Source: Ectocarpus siliculosus
Taxonomy: Eukaryota > Sar > Phaeophyceae > Ectocarpales > Ectocarpaceae
Direction of reading: 5' to 3'
Assembly: GCA_000310025.1 (NCBI GenBank)
Contig: FN649734.1
Coordinates: 243,490 to 280,925 of the forward strand
Length of the DNA: 37,436 nucleotides
Part shown: positions 1 through 11,632 of the stretch, piece after piece
Numbering within the stretch: position 1 is the first letter of the stretch
Layout of the letters: the number at the start of each line of letters is the position of its first letter
Notes under the pieces: generated by a model
The model's input: only the letters and a program-made list of their open reading frames with translations
Databases searched by the model: none
What the model was told of the DNA's origin: nothing
Translations under genes and position numbers: made by a program

Positions 1-206
1 GGGAAAAAAAGGAAAAAAAATTCCAACCCAAAACCCCCCCCATCCTTCCCCAAAAAATTGAAATGTTTTTCTTCCGGCCCACAAAAAATTTGTTACGTCG
101 CTTACCGGTACAAATGTAGTCTTCGGGCGCAAAATCAAACGGAGGGGGACACATCCCCGTGTCCTAACAACACTTCTCTTCCCTTTCCCAGCAGGATGAT
201 TTTCCT
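1..206. other. Left-edge sequence, no gene resolved
   Basis: This is low-complexity sequence at the window edge, with A and C homopolymer runs over the first 57 bases. Bases around 58-155 share two blocks with 2025-2080: a 14-base block beginning ATTGAAATG and a block around CGCAAAATCAAAC, which suggests a dispersed repeat. If the sulfatase gene continues beyond its in-frame TGA through another splice site, its last exons would be here or further left. I could not place one. Confidence 0.35.
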
Positions 207-3200
207 TCAATGGTATATGTACGCTCCTCTCGGCCTCGGGTTGTTCACGATCTCGCCTGCATCCAGGTCGAACACGTAGCTGCTGCGGCCGAGGACAAGC
301 TCCGTACGCACGCCCCCCCCCTCACCCTCCCCCCCGCCAATGATTGCGTCCCAATGGTCGAAGCCGCTCAGCTCCTTCCCCATCTCGCCCTTTTTTTTTA
401 ATTTTGTTTTTGGGTAGTGTCAGAATGAGCCTTTGGAATTTACTGTCTATGCGTCTTGTGCGTTTCGTGCAGTTATTGCGAGCAACACGCGAAAGAACGT
501 TCTCAATATAACAGAAATAGGCTAACACTTGACAGACCAACGAGAAATCCTCAGTCTCAGTGTCTCAGTGCGGATAAACACGGAAAACTAAGGCCATGAT
601 CTGTGTTCTTGTGAGGGGGGATCGTGGTGGAGGCTAGGCTATTCCATGAAATAAAGCCAATCCTGTGAAACAACAATACGATACCGTCGGCGTTCCTTCA
701 GAGAGACCGAAGACATCCAAAATACAAGCGTACAAGCGACGCTCTCGCGTGGAGCACGCCAAGCACATTACATTACATAACATAACATAACATAACTACA
801 TACAGTATCGAGAAACACGTCCACCTGTCTTAGGGGGGGGTAACTTCCATTCCTCGCTTCCTTACTTACCAGCGGGAGGTCCGGCACAACGCTGCCAAAC
901 GTCGGAGTCCAGTCGGTGGAGTGCATCATCCCAGAGTACCTGGTGCCTCTCGCCTGCGTGTGCAAGAAACAAGAACCGACGAACGATGGACGCGTGGGGT
1001 TTCCACAGCAGGGAGGGAGCCGTGAGGGGCAGGAGGCAGGCGTGTCTGGCGGGGGCGGAGGGGGTTTGGGATAAAGGGGGGGGGTGAGGGGCGAGGGCGA
1101 CACAGGGGCCGTTGGCGAAACCTTCGCGTTTCCTATGCTAAGCGTCAAGCATGGCATCTGCACTCAAATGCCAAAACATGCCCGTACTGCCGGTAAAGTA
1201 GACAGACCCTTACGTCACGTCTCTACGGGGGAGTGTCGCGACAACATCCCACCCCCGTACACTAGTATATAGTATGGTGGACCTTTGTTGTTTGCGACAT
1301 GGTTCCCGCCTTGCCCTCTCATACGTTCCGATTTCCGCCGCCCTCTCGTTCAATAGGAGTTAGCCAAAGGCCATTAGTAGTGTTGAGGCGGGTCGCCTGG
1401 CACAACTCGAGCATTCAACTTGTCTAGCACTCTGAACAAGGCCGGCACAGCAGTTGCAGGGTGCGACCATGTACAGGGACCCCTTCTGTACTACCGCATG
1501 CAAAGTACATGTTGCTATAGAGTCACGGGGCGAACGCACAGACAGGTGTGCGACCGACTTTTGAAGACTAAGGCGGATTGCGTCACTACCAAGAGGGTGC
1601 TATCATAACCCGACCCACACGCGCCAGGAATGACAGCTCTCGACGAGATACGTAGACAGATATGTCCCAACACCGCCCCTCTTCTCTTAGGCATTTAAGA
1701 CTATTCTTAGGCATTCAAGACTATTCTTAGGCATTTAAGACTATTGGTTATGGAGCGATCGATCCAAAAAAAAACGATTGCACGTCTGTGTGTTCGCCCG
1801 TACCTTTACTGCAAACATGGCAGAACCAAAGAAAGAGCGGCAGAATGTTGGCTGTGTGATGACTACAACAAGGGGATAATCTCACGGTCCCCCGTCTATA
1901 AGGGGGGGGTGCCGCGAGACGATTGCTGACGGTTATTCACCAGGGTGAGCCCCCCTATGGAGACGATCTGACCTAACGACCCTTACCTTGCTGTTGTCGA
2001 AAGAAGGGGAGGGTGAATGGGAACTTCCATTGAAATGTTTTTGGGACTCCGGTGCTAACTTCGCGCGCAAAAATCAAACTACCCCCTCCCGTAGGAATGT
2101 TCCAAGAATATTCTTGGGACCCCGATGCTAACCACGAAGTAAGAGGCGACAACAATAAAAAGGTACATGTACACACGATATAGGGTACAGTACGGACTGA
2201 CCTCCTCCGGAATCAAGTCCGTTGACTTGGAGTAGACGAACGCCGGTACACGGACCCCCCCCTCGAAGATTGTGTGCTTGTACCCCCTCAGGGGGTAGTT
2301 GGATCCCCCCGCGGTCGGGCAAGCACCGTTATCGCTCGCGACAACGAGGACGGTGTTGTCTAGGGCGCCAAGGGCATCCAGCTCGTCGTGAAGCCTTCGC
2401 ATCTGATTGGTTGGCGTTTGGCGGCGGAGGGATTGACGCTGCCGGTGTGATGGTGTGATCGGTGTGATTGGCGAACAGTCGGTGGTGGCGATCGTCGCGT
2501 CTACTTGAAGGGGGAGGAGGGCTTTTGATTGAGCAGTGGTGGTGGTGGTAGTGGTAGTGACAACGTCAGCATTCGTTGAGGATGAGATCAACAAGACAGG
2601 CGAGGGTTGGTCGAAATAGGCGGGTCAACAAAAAAAGGCACGAGGAGAAGACACCAACATCAACAACTATTGAAACGACCCACTCAAGGAGAGCAATTCC
2701 GGTGAACTTTGAACGACTAGTCCACTAAGGAAGACAAAATATATCTGGGAACGACGGCCCGAATGACAATGCACCTTCAGCTGTGGCCGCAACAAAACCG
2801 AAAAAAATACTCCCACTAACATACTTTGAAAATTAGCCATGGTAATGTAAACGTAAACACTTATACCTCTTTGTCGAGGAATAGTATCACTCTTGCGAAG
2901 CGCTGTCGATAGGCGTCCTCGGAGACCACCCTTGCCAGAGTCGCATGCTCTTCCTCCGTGAAGTAATCATCAGGCGGAGGGTCCACCGGCGAGTGCACCG
3001 CCTTCGATTCAATGATTCAGTTCAATGATTCAATCCAATGGGCGTGACTCAGGTTGATAGGCACAGGCGACAGGTGGTGGCATGAAGCATGTTAGCTTAC
3101 ACGAGATCGGAATCACTCCAAATATTAAAAACAAGGGGGGGATTCATGTGCGTTTTTGGTGTTGGGGACGACATGCAGTAGGTGGGGTAAGAAATGCGAG

Positions 3201-5497
3201 TGCGGGTTGTGTTGACGGTCCGGTCGTGGAGCAATCGATCTTTACCTTTCGACACCGATTGCACAACACCTCCTGTCAGTTCGCCCGCACGTCTTGCGGG
3301 AGTTGGACAACCTTGAGGCGTTTTTCGTTCTGTCGACAGCAACTGTACAAGTTGATGCTAAGACTCCACGTGCACTATGATACAGTACAGCACATGTACT
3401 TTTTGTCTTTCCGGTTCGGTGGGGTTCGGTGGGCTGTTCGAGTCAAAACACGTAACCTGCGTGGGCTTTTCGAGCTCGGACAACGTCACAGACGGGTGGC
3501 AGTTCGATCGCGTTTGGACCATTCTTTTCACCTTTGCATCGCCCCTTGGAGGCACTGTCCGCGTGCTCTCATGAGCCGACAGCCCATTCCATCCGGAGGG
3601 CACATTTTTCTATCTACTATCTGTATTAGCTTTTCGCTCACCTGGTGGGACACGTAAAGGAAGAAAGGATCTTCTCCATGCTCTTTGGCGACCTCGATGG
3701 CTCGATCGGTGATGATGGTGGTGCTGTAGTTGCCCACGAACGAGGGTCCCTGCAAGGGGGGGGGGGCGTACTCATTTGTTGCTTGCCGTAGTCATTTGAC
3801 CATTGACCACGCGTCCCTTTCGAGACGGGGAGGCGGGTGGGGTGGAGGGGTAGCAAATGGTGAGTGTTAGGATGGCGGTGTATGATGTAATAATGAGCGT
3901 GAGGGGGGTCGGGTCATGGCTAGGCAGGACTGAACAGTATTGTGAACTCCTTCTGGTTCTCCTGTCAACTGATATAGGCCAACTGCAACGTTCCAAAGGC
4001 AAGACAAAGCTTCCCCGCGGGGTGTGTCTCATCTCCCAATTTCGTACATCTCGTAGATGCGGTAGATACCTGTCTGGTGGTGTTGGTGATGTGATTGATG
4101 TAACCATCCTTGTCGCCGTACCCGAAGTCTTTGAAGCACGAATACTCCCCACCCTCAAACGTCGGGGTGTTGCACCTTAAAAAACAAAAATGACATTAGC
4201 TATGTACGTGTGTTGTTTTGCAGATTCATACTCGAGGTAAAACACACACACACACGTGGAGGAGATAGGAGAGACGTCAGCACTCAAGTCTGAGAGGTTC
4301 AACGAGTTAATCAGCCGGATCATCGCTGTGTTCCCGGGGGGGGGGGGGGGGCGTTAGCCCACCTTCGCTCTCTTTGTCTTGTCGTGACTGACGTCTAATG
4401 CTCGAATGCATGAATCGACCCAGAGATCTAAGATTGTTGCATCCATCAGCCATGGTCCGTAATCCCCTGGCGAAAAAAGAGAAGATCAAACAGATCACCC
4501 AAGGCTGGCGTCTAGCGGTCGAGACAAAGCAATCATACCATGGTACATGCCAAGACCACACACAGGCAAAGGAGAAGAGAGAAACACAATAGAGAGAGGG
4601 GCAGAGACGCACATACACAGAGAGAGATAGAGAGAGCGATACAGTATAATAATAGTACTTACCCCTCATGGCTGGAGTACCCCCTGACGGCACCCATGTA
4701 CCCCAAGAAAGTGTCGAAGCCCCTTGCGAAAGGGTAGTGGGCATCCGAATACATGCCCAGATGCCACTTCCCCGTCTGTTTTGTATCCATCATGACCATG
4801 TTCCAGACATGACCGCCGTACGCGGGATTGGGATTAGAGGGAGACGAGAGTATGGGATGGTTGGTAGGGCGGGTTGACGTGTGTGGGCGGAGATGGTGGG
4901 GGTTGCGGGGTTCGAAAGCGCAACCGACGCGTGGAAATAGAAAGAGAGGCTCCGCGAGTGAGGGAAAATCGCGGATTGCCCCCCCTCGCCAGACCCAGAA
5001 CAAAATCTGTCCGCCGGGAGAGGCAGTAGTAGGGTAGCGTACCCACTTCGGACGGTCCTGTGGCGCGAGCGTAGAAAGCGTCAATTGTGCGGGAAACTCC
5101 GGGAATGGATCCTACACGTCCCCGCCCTCGGGGATACAAAATACGCAACTCGTCGCCGACCAAACGATTAGCTTAATCATCTGCCACACACCACATGTGA
5201 GGGTGCTCTCAAGTAATGTTTTTCATGTCAACGGGATTGCTGAACACCACATTTTGCGTCGTTTGCGGTGTCCACCCTTTCTACTGACGACACAAACAAA
5301 CGCGTGATCTGTGCCCCATAATACAGTACCGTGTGAGAGAGCAACAACAGTTTGATACTACTGCTATAAAATAGAGGCAACTGCCGACACGTCACAAACA
5401 AACAAGTCGCAGCATTTCGATAGACTGACGCAGAGGCATTCTCAGAGACAGGTAGGAATAGATAGATACAGATAGGACATAGAGATGAGAGAGAGAG

Positions 5498-5568
<71 letters not shown>

Positions 5569-5646
5569 AAGAGAGAGAAAGAGAGAGAGAGGCAGAGAAA
5601 GAGAGACATAGAGAGAGAGGCAGAGAGACAGACAGACAGACAGACG

Positions 5647-5730
<84 letters not shown>

Positions 5731-5742
5731 GAGAAAGAGAGG

Positions 5743-5798
<56 letters not shown>

Positions 5799-7395
5799 GA
5801 GAGACATTTGCCCGTGACCCCAAAGGAAGAACGGCTTCCCTTCTTCGCCATGTACAGTACCATGTGAGTGGAATACCCAGCGGCCTTGAACCTCTCGGCA
5901 AGCGTAACCTCCTCCAGCGGCAGACCCCACGCACCAGAGTCCTCCACGACCTCGTACTGCATGCCGGTACGGAAGGTGTCTCGACCCGTCATCAGAGACG
6001 CCTGGCTGAACAAAAAAACAAAACAAAACAACAGGGTTTTAGCTAGATGATAGATGACGATCGATCGATCGCGAGTTGATGTGGTGACCAAGGAAATGAA
6101 TGAAAGCTCTTCATTGCACGTGCTGGATAGCGAACACAATAAATGCTAAAATATCGTTTCTTTGTCGAGGAGGGGAGATTGGCTTGCTGGTAGAGATCCA
6201 ACTGCGCCTTAGTTGCGTCCAAACTTCCTGCTCACGAGTTTGGTCATTCGGGGGGCGGAGGACTTCACACGGATACAGCCTTGTAACTTACTGTGTAACG
6301 TCAGGCGAAAGTTAAGTGTCGCATACATGCAATAAAGCACTTCATGACCCACTATCTATATCCAGCTGTGCGGTGTCACGGTTTATCGTCCCAGGGGGGG
6401 GAGCAATCACTGGAGAACTGGAGCACATGAATGTGGAATAACCTATTGTAGACTATCCATGCGTCCATGCCCTGTGGATCAATCACCCGGTGCATTTAAA
6501 AAGTAGGGTGATTAGTCTACACGAGGTAAACACATCGATATCGGACTCTGGGTGAGAGTTGGAAGGAAGATGAAAATTCACCAAACGGCTGTATGACGAA
6601 CTGGGGCGAGCTTAAGAAGGAGGGAGCACACTCATTCCTGTTATTATATAGCATGGTATACTAAAAGGCATTGCCGTAAATCCAGTAGTATGTGTAGTGC
6701 AGACGGCTTACCCGAGAGGGGGTGCAGAGCTGGTTCGTGTAGTACTTGGTGAGTCGCACCCCTTCGGAGGAGAGAGAGTCCATGAACGGTGTCAGCTCCC
6801 ACAGATCCGTGCTCTGGTACCCGATGTCGTTCGTACCGACATCGTCTATCAAGATAAATATCACGTTCGGCTGTTGTTGCTGCTCCTCCTCAGCGTCACC
6901 ACCACTACTGCTGTCGCCCGCGTTGCTTGTCCCCTCCAAGGTTGGTACTTCTCGAGCCGCTTCTGCTTCTCGATCCACGGGCAAATAATGTGCGTCCTTC
7001 CGTGCAGCAGTTTCGTCCTGGAATTGCTGGTTCTCCGCCTCCTGGAAGAACTGCCGTCGTGGCGATGTCGCCGCTGCGGATTCGGCAGCCAGGCTACTGC
7101 CCCCCTCCGCCCCCGGCTCCTCTCGGGAAGAGGGAGGGGCTCGCACAAGGCTACGAAAGAGAGTAGCAGAGATCAACAGGCTGGCGCAGGCCACGGCCGC
7201 TCGAAATAGCACAGCATGCGAGACCATTGGTCTGCAGCTCGACTGTTGTCGCTGGCTTCCTTCGCAATTGCTGTCACGCCCCCGCCGCCGCCGCCGCCGC
7301 TGCTCTGCCTCGTCGTCTCCGCTGTATCCCCGCCGCTGCTGCTGCTGCTTCGGCAGAAGCTCATCCCTCTCGCTGGAGGTTTCGAAGCCCGACAT
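207..7395 (-). CDS. Membrane-anchored sulfatase (arylsulfatase family), nine exons, 3' end uncertain
   Basis: This gene encodes a sulfate-ester hydrolase of the formylglycine-dependent sulfatase family. Exons, in order: 7395-6712, 6001-5861, 4775-4663, 4175-4070, 3749-3642, 3001-2867, 2402-2202, 953-870 and about 383 (or 374)-207. All eight donors are GT, all acceptors AG, and the frame joins perfectly. Exon 1 carries an Arg-rich cytosolic tail with the acidic dileucine motif ERDELL (residues 9-14) and one membrane segment (about 61-80), so topology is type II. Catalytic features are DD at 184-185, CTPSR at 224-228 (Cys224 would become formylglycine), ASLMTGR at the start of exon 2, GKWHLG at 277-282, SDNG at 452-455 and the PLRGYKHTIFEGGVRVP stretch of exon 7. 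The model gives about 580 residues. The C-terminal subdomain looks short for the family, so the TGA at 207-209 may be intronic and further exons may lie off the edge. A sulfated-polysaccharide substrate is plausible but unproven. Confidence 0.88.
1686..1745. repeat. 20-bp tandem repeat, three copies
   Basis: The unit CTTAGGCATTTAAGACTATT occurs three times head to tail with one substitution in the middle copy. It lies in the long intron between sulfatase exons 7 and 8. No function is visible. Confidence 0.9.
2011..2145. repeat. Diverged repeat pair in sulfatase intron 7
   Basis: Two related blocks lie about 74 bases apart. Both contain a TTCCA..(T)TGGGAC.CCG.TGCTAAC pattern, near 2032 and near 2100. 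The first also resembles the left edge of the window (about 58-155). This looks like a dispersed repeat family. No terminal structure or coding capacity was recognised. Confidence 0.4.
5485..5804. repeat. (GA)n microsatellite with variant interruptions
   Basis: About 320 bases of GA/GAAA/GACA simple repeat lie inside intron 2 of the sulfatase gene, so the transcript reads CU-rich. The long Ser-Leu and Arg-Glu reading frames on both strands here are products of the repeat, not genes. Confidence 0.97.
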
Positions 7396-8510
7396 GGTAC
7401 GTGAGAATGTTTTCCCGCTGGTCCAACAGCTCAGGTCTCCCAGCTCAAGCCTTAGGCCTCAGGCCTGCCTTTTGGTTCCCAGCAGTCCCCGATTCGACAG
7501 CGAGAAATATCTCTTGAGTGCAGTAGCACTATACTCCTGGCCCAGCGCGTCCCTAAGAGCAGCAAGCGTGCTGCTGTTGTTGATCGGGCGGCCACCGGAC
7601 GATGTTGCACCAACGGTGCGCGCCCGTGTGCATGCAGAACAATGCGAAAACTGCAGACCCAAAGTGAAGGAAACCCACGCGAGACTGTCAGCTTCCGCTT
7701 CTTTTTTTTTTTGGTCCTGGCGGTACAGCCGGTACAGCAGTAAATAGTTACCAGGAGTTCTCTCCTTCTGAGTCGCGCTCTGTCGCTCTCTCTCGTTGTG
7801 TGAGAGCAGTGAAAAGGTTTCACAGGTTAGCGCGTTGCAGGGTAGACTTGCTCTGCCCCCCGGATGTTACGTCGATATTGCTGTAGTGCAAACAGATATC
7901 ATGAACAATGCGTCTGTGTGTTCTGTGTTGTCCGATGTGCAAGGCCGGCGGTGAACATTTGTATGTGTGTCATTTTGTGTACATACATTGTACGTCCGTT
8001 GTGTAACGGACGGAGAACCAACAAATCGCTGTATGCTACAATATATGTATGTGTACATGAAATTTAGTACTACAGCAGTACACTCTTTGCATTTGTGTTT
8101 CAATAGTGCACCGCAGTGTAGTCTACTCTTGTTGGACCCTGGCGACCGCCGGTGTCTGGATTGAAGAACCTACTGCTGTTGTAGCTGTACAGCAGTAGTC
8201 TACTGCTGCTGTGCCCGCCGTCCATGAGTCCGCTCCTTCGTTTTTCATGTACCAATTCTGATGGATTGGGTGTGTGTGGCGCTCTCCGGTGGGCGGGATC
8301 AACAAATACATTGGTTTTTCAGTACGGGCCCGCAGATAAGAAACGTCAATATGTATCGGGTCGAGCCTCAACGCCTGCCGAAGTCGTCAATTTCCTGAAA
8401 AAGGCAATTCTTATTCCTTTGGACTGTCGCATCCTCCTGATTCTCTTATTCCTTTTATTTTCTTATTTCTGGCTACATAACAACACAACACACCGTACAT
8501 TCAGGCAGCA
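7396..8510. other. 5' flank of the sulfatase gene; no gene seen
   Basis: This stretch lies upstream of the sulfatase ATG and should hold its promoter and 5' UTR. No convincing TATA box was identified. A 10-bp inverted repeat, CTACTGCTGT and ACAGCAGTAG, sits near 8168-8200. Open frames on both strands are short and of low-complexity composition. Confidence 0.5.
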
Positions 8511-8740
8511 TTAACCAGAAAGCTCGGTGTGGCGAACATTGGGGGTTGTCGCCCTCCGGGGCTTCTTGACTCCCGCCTCCTCTTCATCCACCTCCAGCAG
8601 CACCCACGCCCCAACGGCCGCGGCTTCATCGGTGGTAAACGATTCCAACGGCAACTTCACGCTGCGTGTCCTTCCATCAGAGTGCAGCGTGACGCGGTAG
8701 TCATAGTTGTGACGCGAACTACCCTCTACGAGTGATGACT
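8511..8740 (-). CDS. Possible terminal exon of an unrecognised protein
   Basis: This minus-strand open frame ends in a stop at 8511-8513. About 65-75 residues look like real protein: mixed composition, a YDYRVTLHSDGRTR stretch, then an acidic segment and a basic tail. The frame has no ATG at its upstream end, so it would have to be the last exon of a gene with upstream exons that I could not locate, or chance. No family is recognised. The plus-strand frames over the same bases look less protein-like. Confidence 0.3.
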
Positions 8741-8819
8741 CCCCCGTACCAACCCAAGCTTTACGAATTGAGGGCAGGCGGTCGAGACGTCGACAGCGCC
8801 TTTTTATCTCTGAAGACAA

Positions 8820-9097
8820 ACAATTTCTTCAAGCCCTCAAGAGAGGCGGTGGATATTGCCATCAAACCCGTACAGCGGACAGCATGTGGTGGTCCGCGAT
8901 GTATATGTGGCAGTATTACAGTGGGTAGCGCAGCCCGCGGCGGCACTGGGGCGAGGGGGGCGCCGCGAAAATAGCCACTCTCCCCCCCTACAAAACAATA
9001 TATATATGCACTGTTCAGCTAGGAAGGGGGTTGAGAGCACGGACGGAGCAGCAGTGGGACATTTCTTTTTGGACACGCTCCCCCAGCTACCCCTTGT
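8820..9097. other. Intergenic, nothing recognised
   Basis: There is no coding frame with convincing composition here, and no RNA gene was recognised. Confidence 0.4.
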
Positions 9098-9319
9098 TTC
9101 TTGTGTCTTGGGGGTATCGCATACCATCATGTTTCTTGTTGGGACGTTGCTTATGTTGTGGCCGAGATTGAGCTGTATTTCTTAACCCTTTAAAAATATT
9201 TTTCGTAATTCTTGTGTCTTGGGGGTATCGCATACCATCATGTTTCTTGTTGGGACGTTGCTTATGTTGTGGCCGAGATTGAGCTGTATTTCTTAACCCT
9301 TTAAAAATATTTTTCGTAA
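9098..9319. repeat. Perfect tandem duplication, 2 x 111 bp
   Basis: Bases 9098-9208 are repeated without difference at 9209-9319, beginning TTCTTGTGTCTTGGGGG and ending TTTTTCGTAA. The identity of the copies implies a recent duplication or an assembly duplication. It is not part of any gene recognised here. Confidence 0.95.
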
Positions 9320-10877
9320 AAAAATTTGCTGTAGACTATTTCTCAACTGAATTTTTCTTAACTGCGGGCCCGTACTATATGTTGGTGCTTGCTGCTTTTC
9401 TAACCTGAGGGGACATTTTTTACTGGAGTTTTTCTGCCTACCCACTATCAGTAGTGTAGTACATCCCAGACCAGACAAGGAGCAAGTCTTGGACATTCAG
9501 CGATCAGGGGGAATTGGGTTTGAACGTGCATAGTAGTAGGCGTCGGCGCCCCCAAAGAGCAACAAAAGAAAATTCATCTATGCAGGCCCAACCAACATGC
9601 TGTACTGGGACACACAGCCAATCACGGCGCCTAGATTAACAATGATTGAGAAGTGACAAAGTTGGCGGTGCAAATTGTCCCCCCCGAAAGGGCCGCAAAT
9701 TCGTAAAAGAGTGAAGGCGGGAAGGCGGCTACATGTACAAGCAGAGAGGGAAGGAGGGAGGGGAGAGAGAGAGAGAGAGAGAGAGAGAGATACATACGAT
9801 TGGGCTAAAGGGAAGCTGGGGTTTGGCCAGTGAGACGGAATCGTAGGCACGGCAAATCTTGCAAGGGAGAAACACTCAGTTCACGCTACGGCCTCTCCCA
9901 TGAGGAGAATGGGCAACCGCTCTGGACTCCAAAGAATCCTACTGTAGTAGTTAGGGCCGGAAGGTCTGAGCGAGAAAAGATGGTTCAGTTGGGCGTCGCC
10001 TCGCCGAAAGGAACACCCTTGCATTCCCTGGCTGAGGTGTCTCCATCGGTCAAAATGAGGCAGAAACAGTTTGTCAAAGGGCTGGGAGTAGGTCAAGACG
10101 GGGTTTTGCGGTGGTATGCTGCGGCGTTCGAACGGCCATACTCCCTGTGCAACCCGTTGCGGTTGCGGAAGCATGTCGAACACGAGCTAAAACCAAACAC
10201 TGTGCAGTCGTGGCGGACGAGGATACCAAGGTGATCAGGTTGACTTTGTCTGACATCAAGCAAGGTTAAAGTCGTTCGCGGCACCCCAGGTTCAGGTCGG
10301 AAGCGACAAGAAGAGAGGTGTCGGGACTCGTTAACGTTAACGACAAACTCGCTGTATCGGTGTGCGGGCCTCGAAGGGATGATGGAGCATCTCGGGGAGG
10401 AAACCACTGTCGGCAAAGTTTAAGTATTGGCAAAACCATTTCTGGGGACACCACCAAGCGATGGACAGAACGTCGCGAAGCTTCGTGTCACGTTAGTGGG
10501 GGATCCCGGGCCTGTTTCGTTCGACAACGTGAAGAACAAACGCGATTTATCGAGATTGGTAGCGGTGGCTGCTGGGTTGGGTGGTTTCGGACCCGTTGAA
10601 GGGAGGTTTTGCGCACTCATCGCCTCCGACGTGCGTCGGCGTCGTTTGACCACACGCGACTGGCCACCGACGAAGCCTGTTGTGTTCGCTTCGGCGGCGG
10701 CGGGCCTGGTTCGTGCGGGAATAGAAGGGGCCGAGGAAAAAAAGCAACAGATGGTGGCGTTTCGGGCATCGGGGTGGGGGGGGGCGGCGGGAGTACACCT
10801 TTCAGCGAGTTCATGACGTTCAACACGGACGACTGCGCTAAATCGAGTGGGGTACGGTCCCATTTTGTTGGTATGTC
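9320..10877 (+). other. Region with scraps of a decayed plus-strand coding sequence
   Basis: Several short plus-strand frames have protein-like composition but are broken by stops and frame changes. They lie at about 9960-10234, 10270-10420, 10427-10790 and, shifted past a G-run near 10780, 10790-10881. Read together they suggest a pseudogene, or a gene with homopolymer sequencing errors, leading into the ORF at 10878-11334. No domain is recognised. A short GA microsatellite lies at about 9764-9790. Confidence 0.3.
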
Positions 10878-11334
10878 GTGAATGCTTTCCTCTTGGTGAT
10901 CGGCTTGTTCGTGCGGCCTTCGTGGGGAGGAATTTTTCCAGGGTCGTGGTCGTTGATGGCCTCGACAATTGGACACTGTCATCGCCATACAAACAAAGAT
11001 CGCAAAACGAAAGGTGCATATTGCCGAAGGCGAGCGGAATCGCACAAAATCAACCACGTAGATATAACGGGGTCCGATATCGCCACCGGGGGAGGCGGCC
11101 GTTTGCGCGCCTCCACTGGTGCCTGCTGCGCCTATCTCGCGCGAGTACACGTAGGGCATTTTTTTCGGAAAGTTGGCGTAGACGCTCGATATGGTACATA
11201 CAGTATATTGGAGGCGTATCACGATCGCGACGAAGAACGGTTGCTCGCGGCGCCACCTGACTTTTACAGTGGACAAGCCCGCCCTGGCAATGTCCCAGAA
11301 AAGGATGAACTGACTGCTCTGGTCGAAGGGGCTC
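10878..11334 (+). pseudogene. Plus-strand ORF interrupted by the retrotransposon, 5' part
   Basis: This ORF runs from an ATG at 10878 to the retrotransposon junction. Its last intact codon is GCT at 11331-11333; the apparent stop (TAA, 11337-11339) lies inside the LTR. If the element and one copy of the 4-bp target duplication are removed, the frame continues into 26077-26160 and ends at a natural TGA. The last 60 or so residues are mixed and acidic, and more protein-like than the first 30, so the true exon may start later than the ATG. The product is not recognised. It could be a host gene or an older mobile element. Confidence 0.5.
11331..11334. other. Target-site duplication GCTC, left copy
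   Basis: GCTC immediately precedes the left LTR and recurs immediately after the right LTR at 26077-26080. Four to six bp is the usual range for Ty3/Gypsy integration. Confidence 0.8.
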
Positions 11335-11632
11335 TTTAAAGGAGGGGAAGCCGTGGGTGGTAGCTTGCTCCTAGAGATAGATGAAGGTAGGTTCTGTCGT
11401 TGACACGCTTGTCCACGATCACGTAGAGATGAGAAAGTTGCTTGTTATTGCTGAGAGACGATCAGCAAGGGTCTGAGGTGAAGTGGGGATCCAACTTCAC
11501 CTCAGGGGGGTACGCAGACTAGACAAAATCCTAAGAGGGTAGGTGTCTGAAGGGTATACCTCCTGAGACCGACCCACATCCTATCAACAATAAGATGTAC
11601 CCTATTTAAGCTAGCAGCCACACTCCTTAACA
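11335..11632 (-). repeat. 3' LTR (298 bp)
   Basis: This LTR is identical over its whole length to 25779-26076. In element sense it starts TGTTAAGGAG and ends CTCCTTTAAA, which form an imperfect terminal inverted repeat; the 3' end is not the usual CA. A 12-bp inverted repeat (11473-11484 and 11494-11505) lies inside it. The sequence just inside the LTR, in sense CAGGGTGGGCTAG, is only a weak polypurine tract. Confidence 0.95.
11473..11505. other. 12-bp stem, 9-nt loop hairpin inside the LTR
   Basis: CTGAGGTGAAGT is followed by nine bases and then its perfect complement, ACTTCACCTCAG. The same structure is at 25917-25949 in the other LTR. In the RNA it could act in dimerisation, packaging or 3'-end formation; this is inference from position only. 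Confidence 0.85.

Noticed and set aside
5228-6139. Long Ser-Leu frames on the minus strand and Arg-Glu frame on the plus strand
   Set aside because: They are translations of the GA/CT microsatellite. Only 5861-6001 is a real exon.
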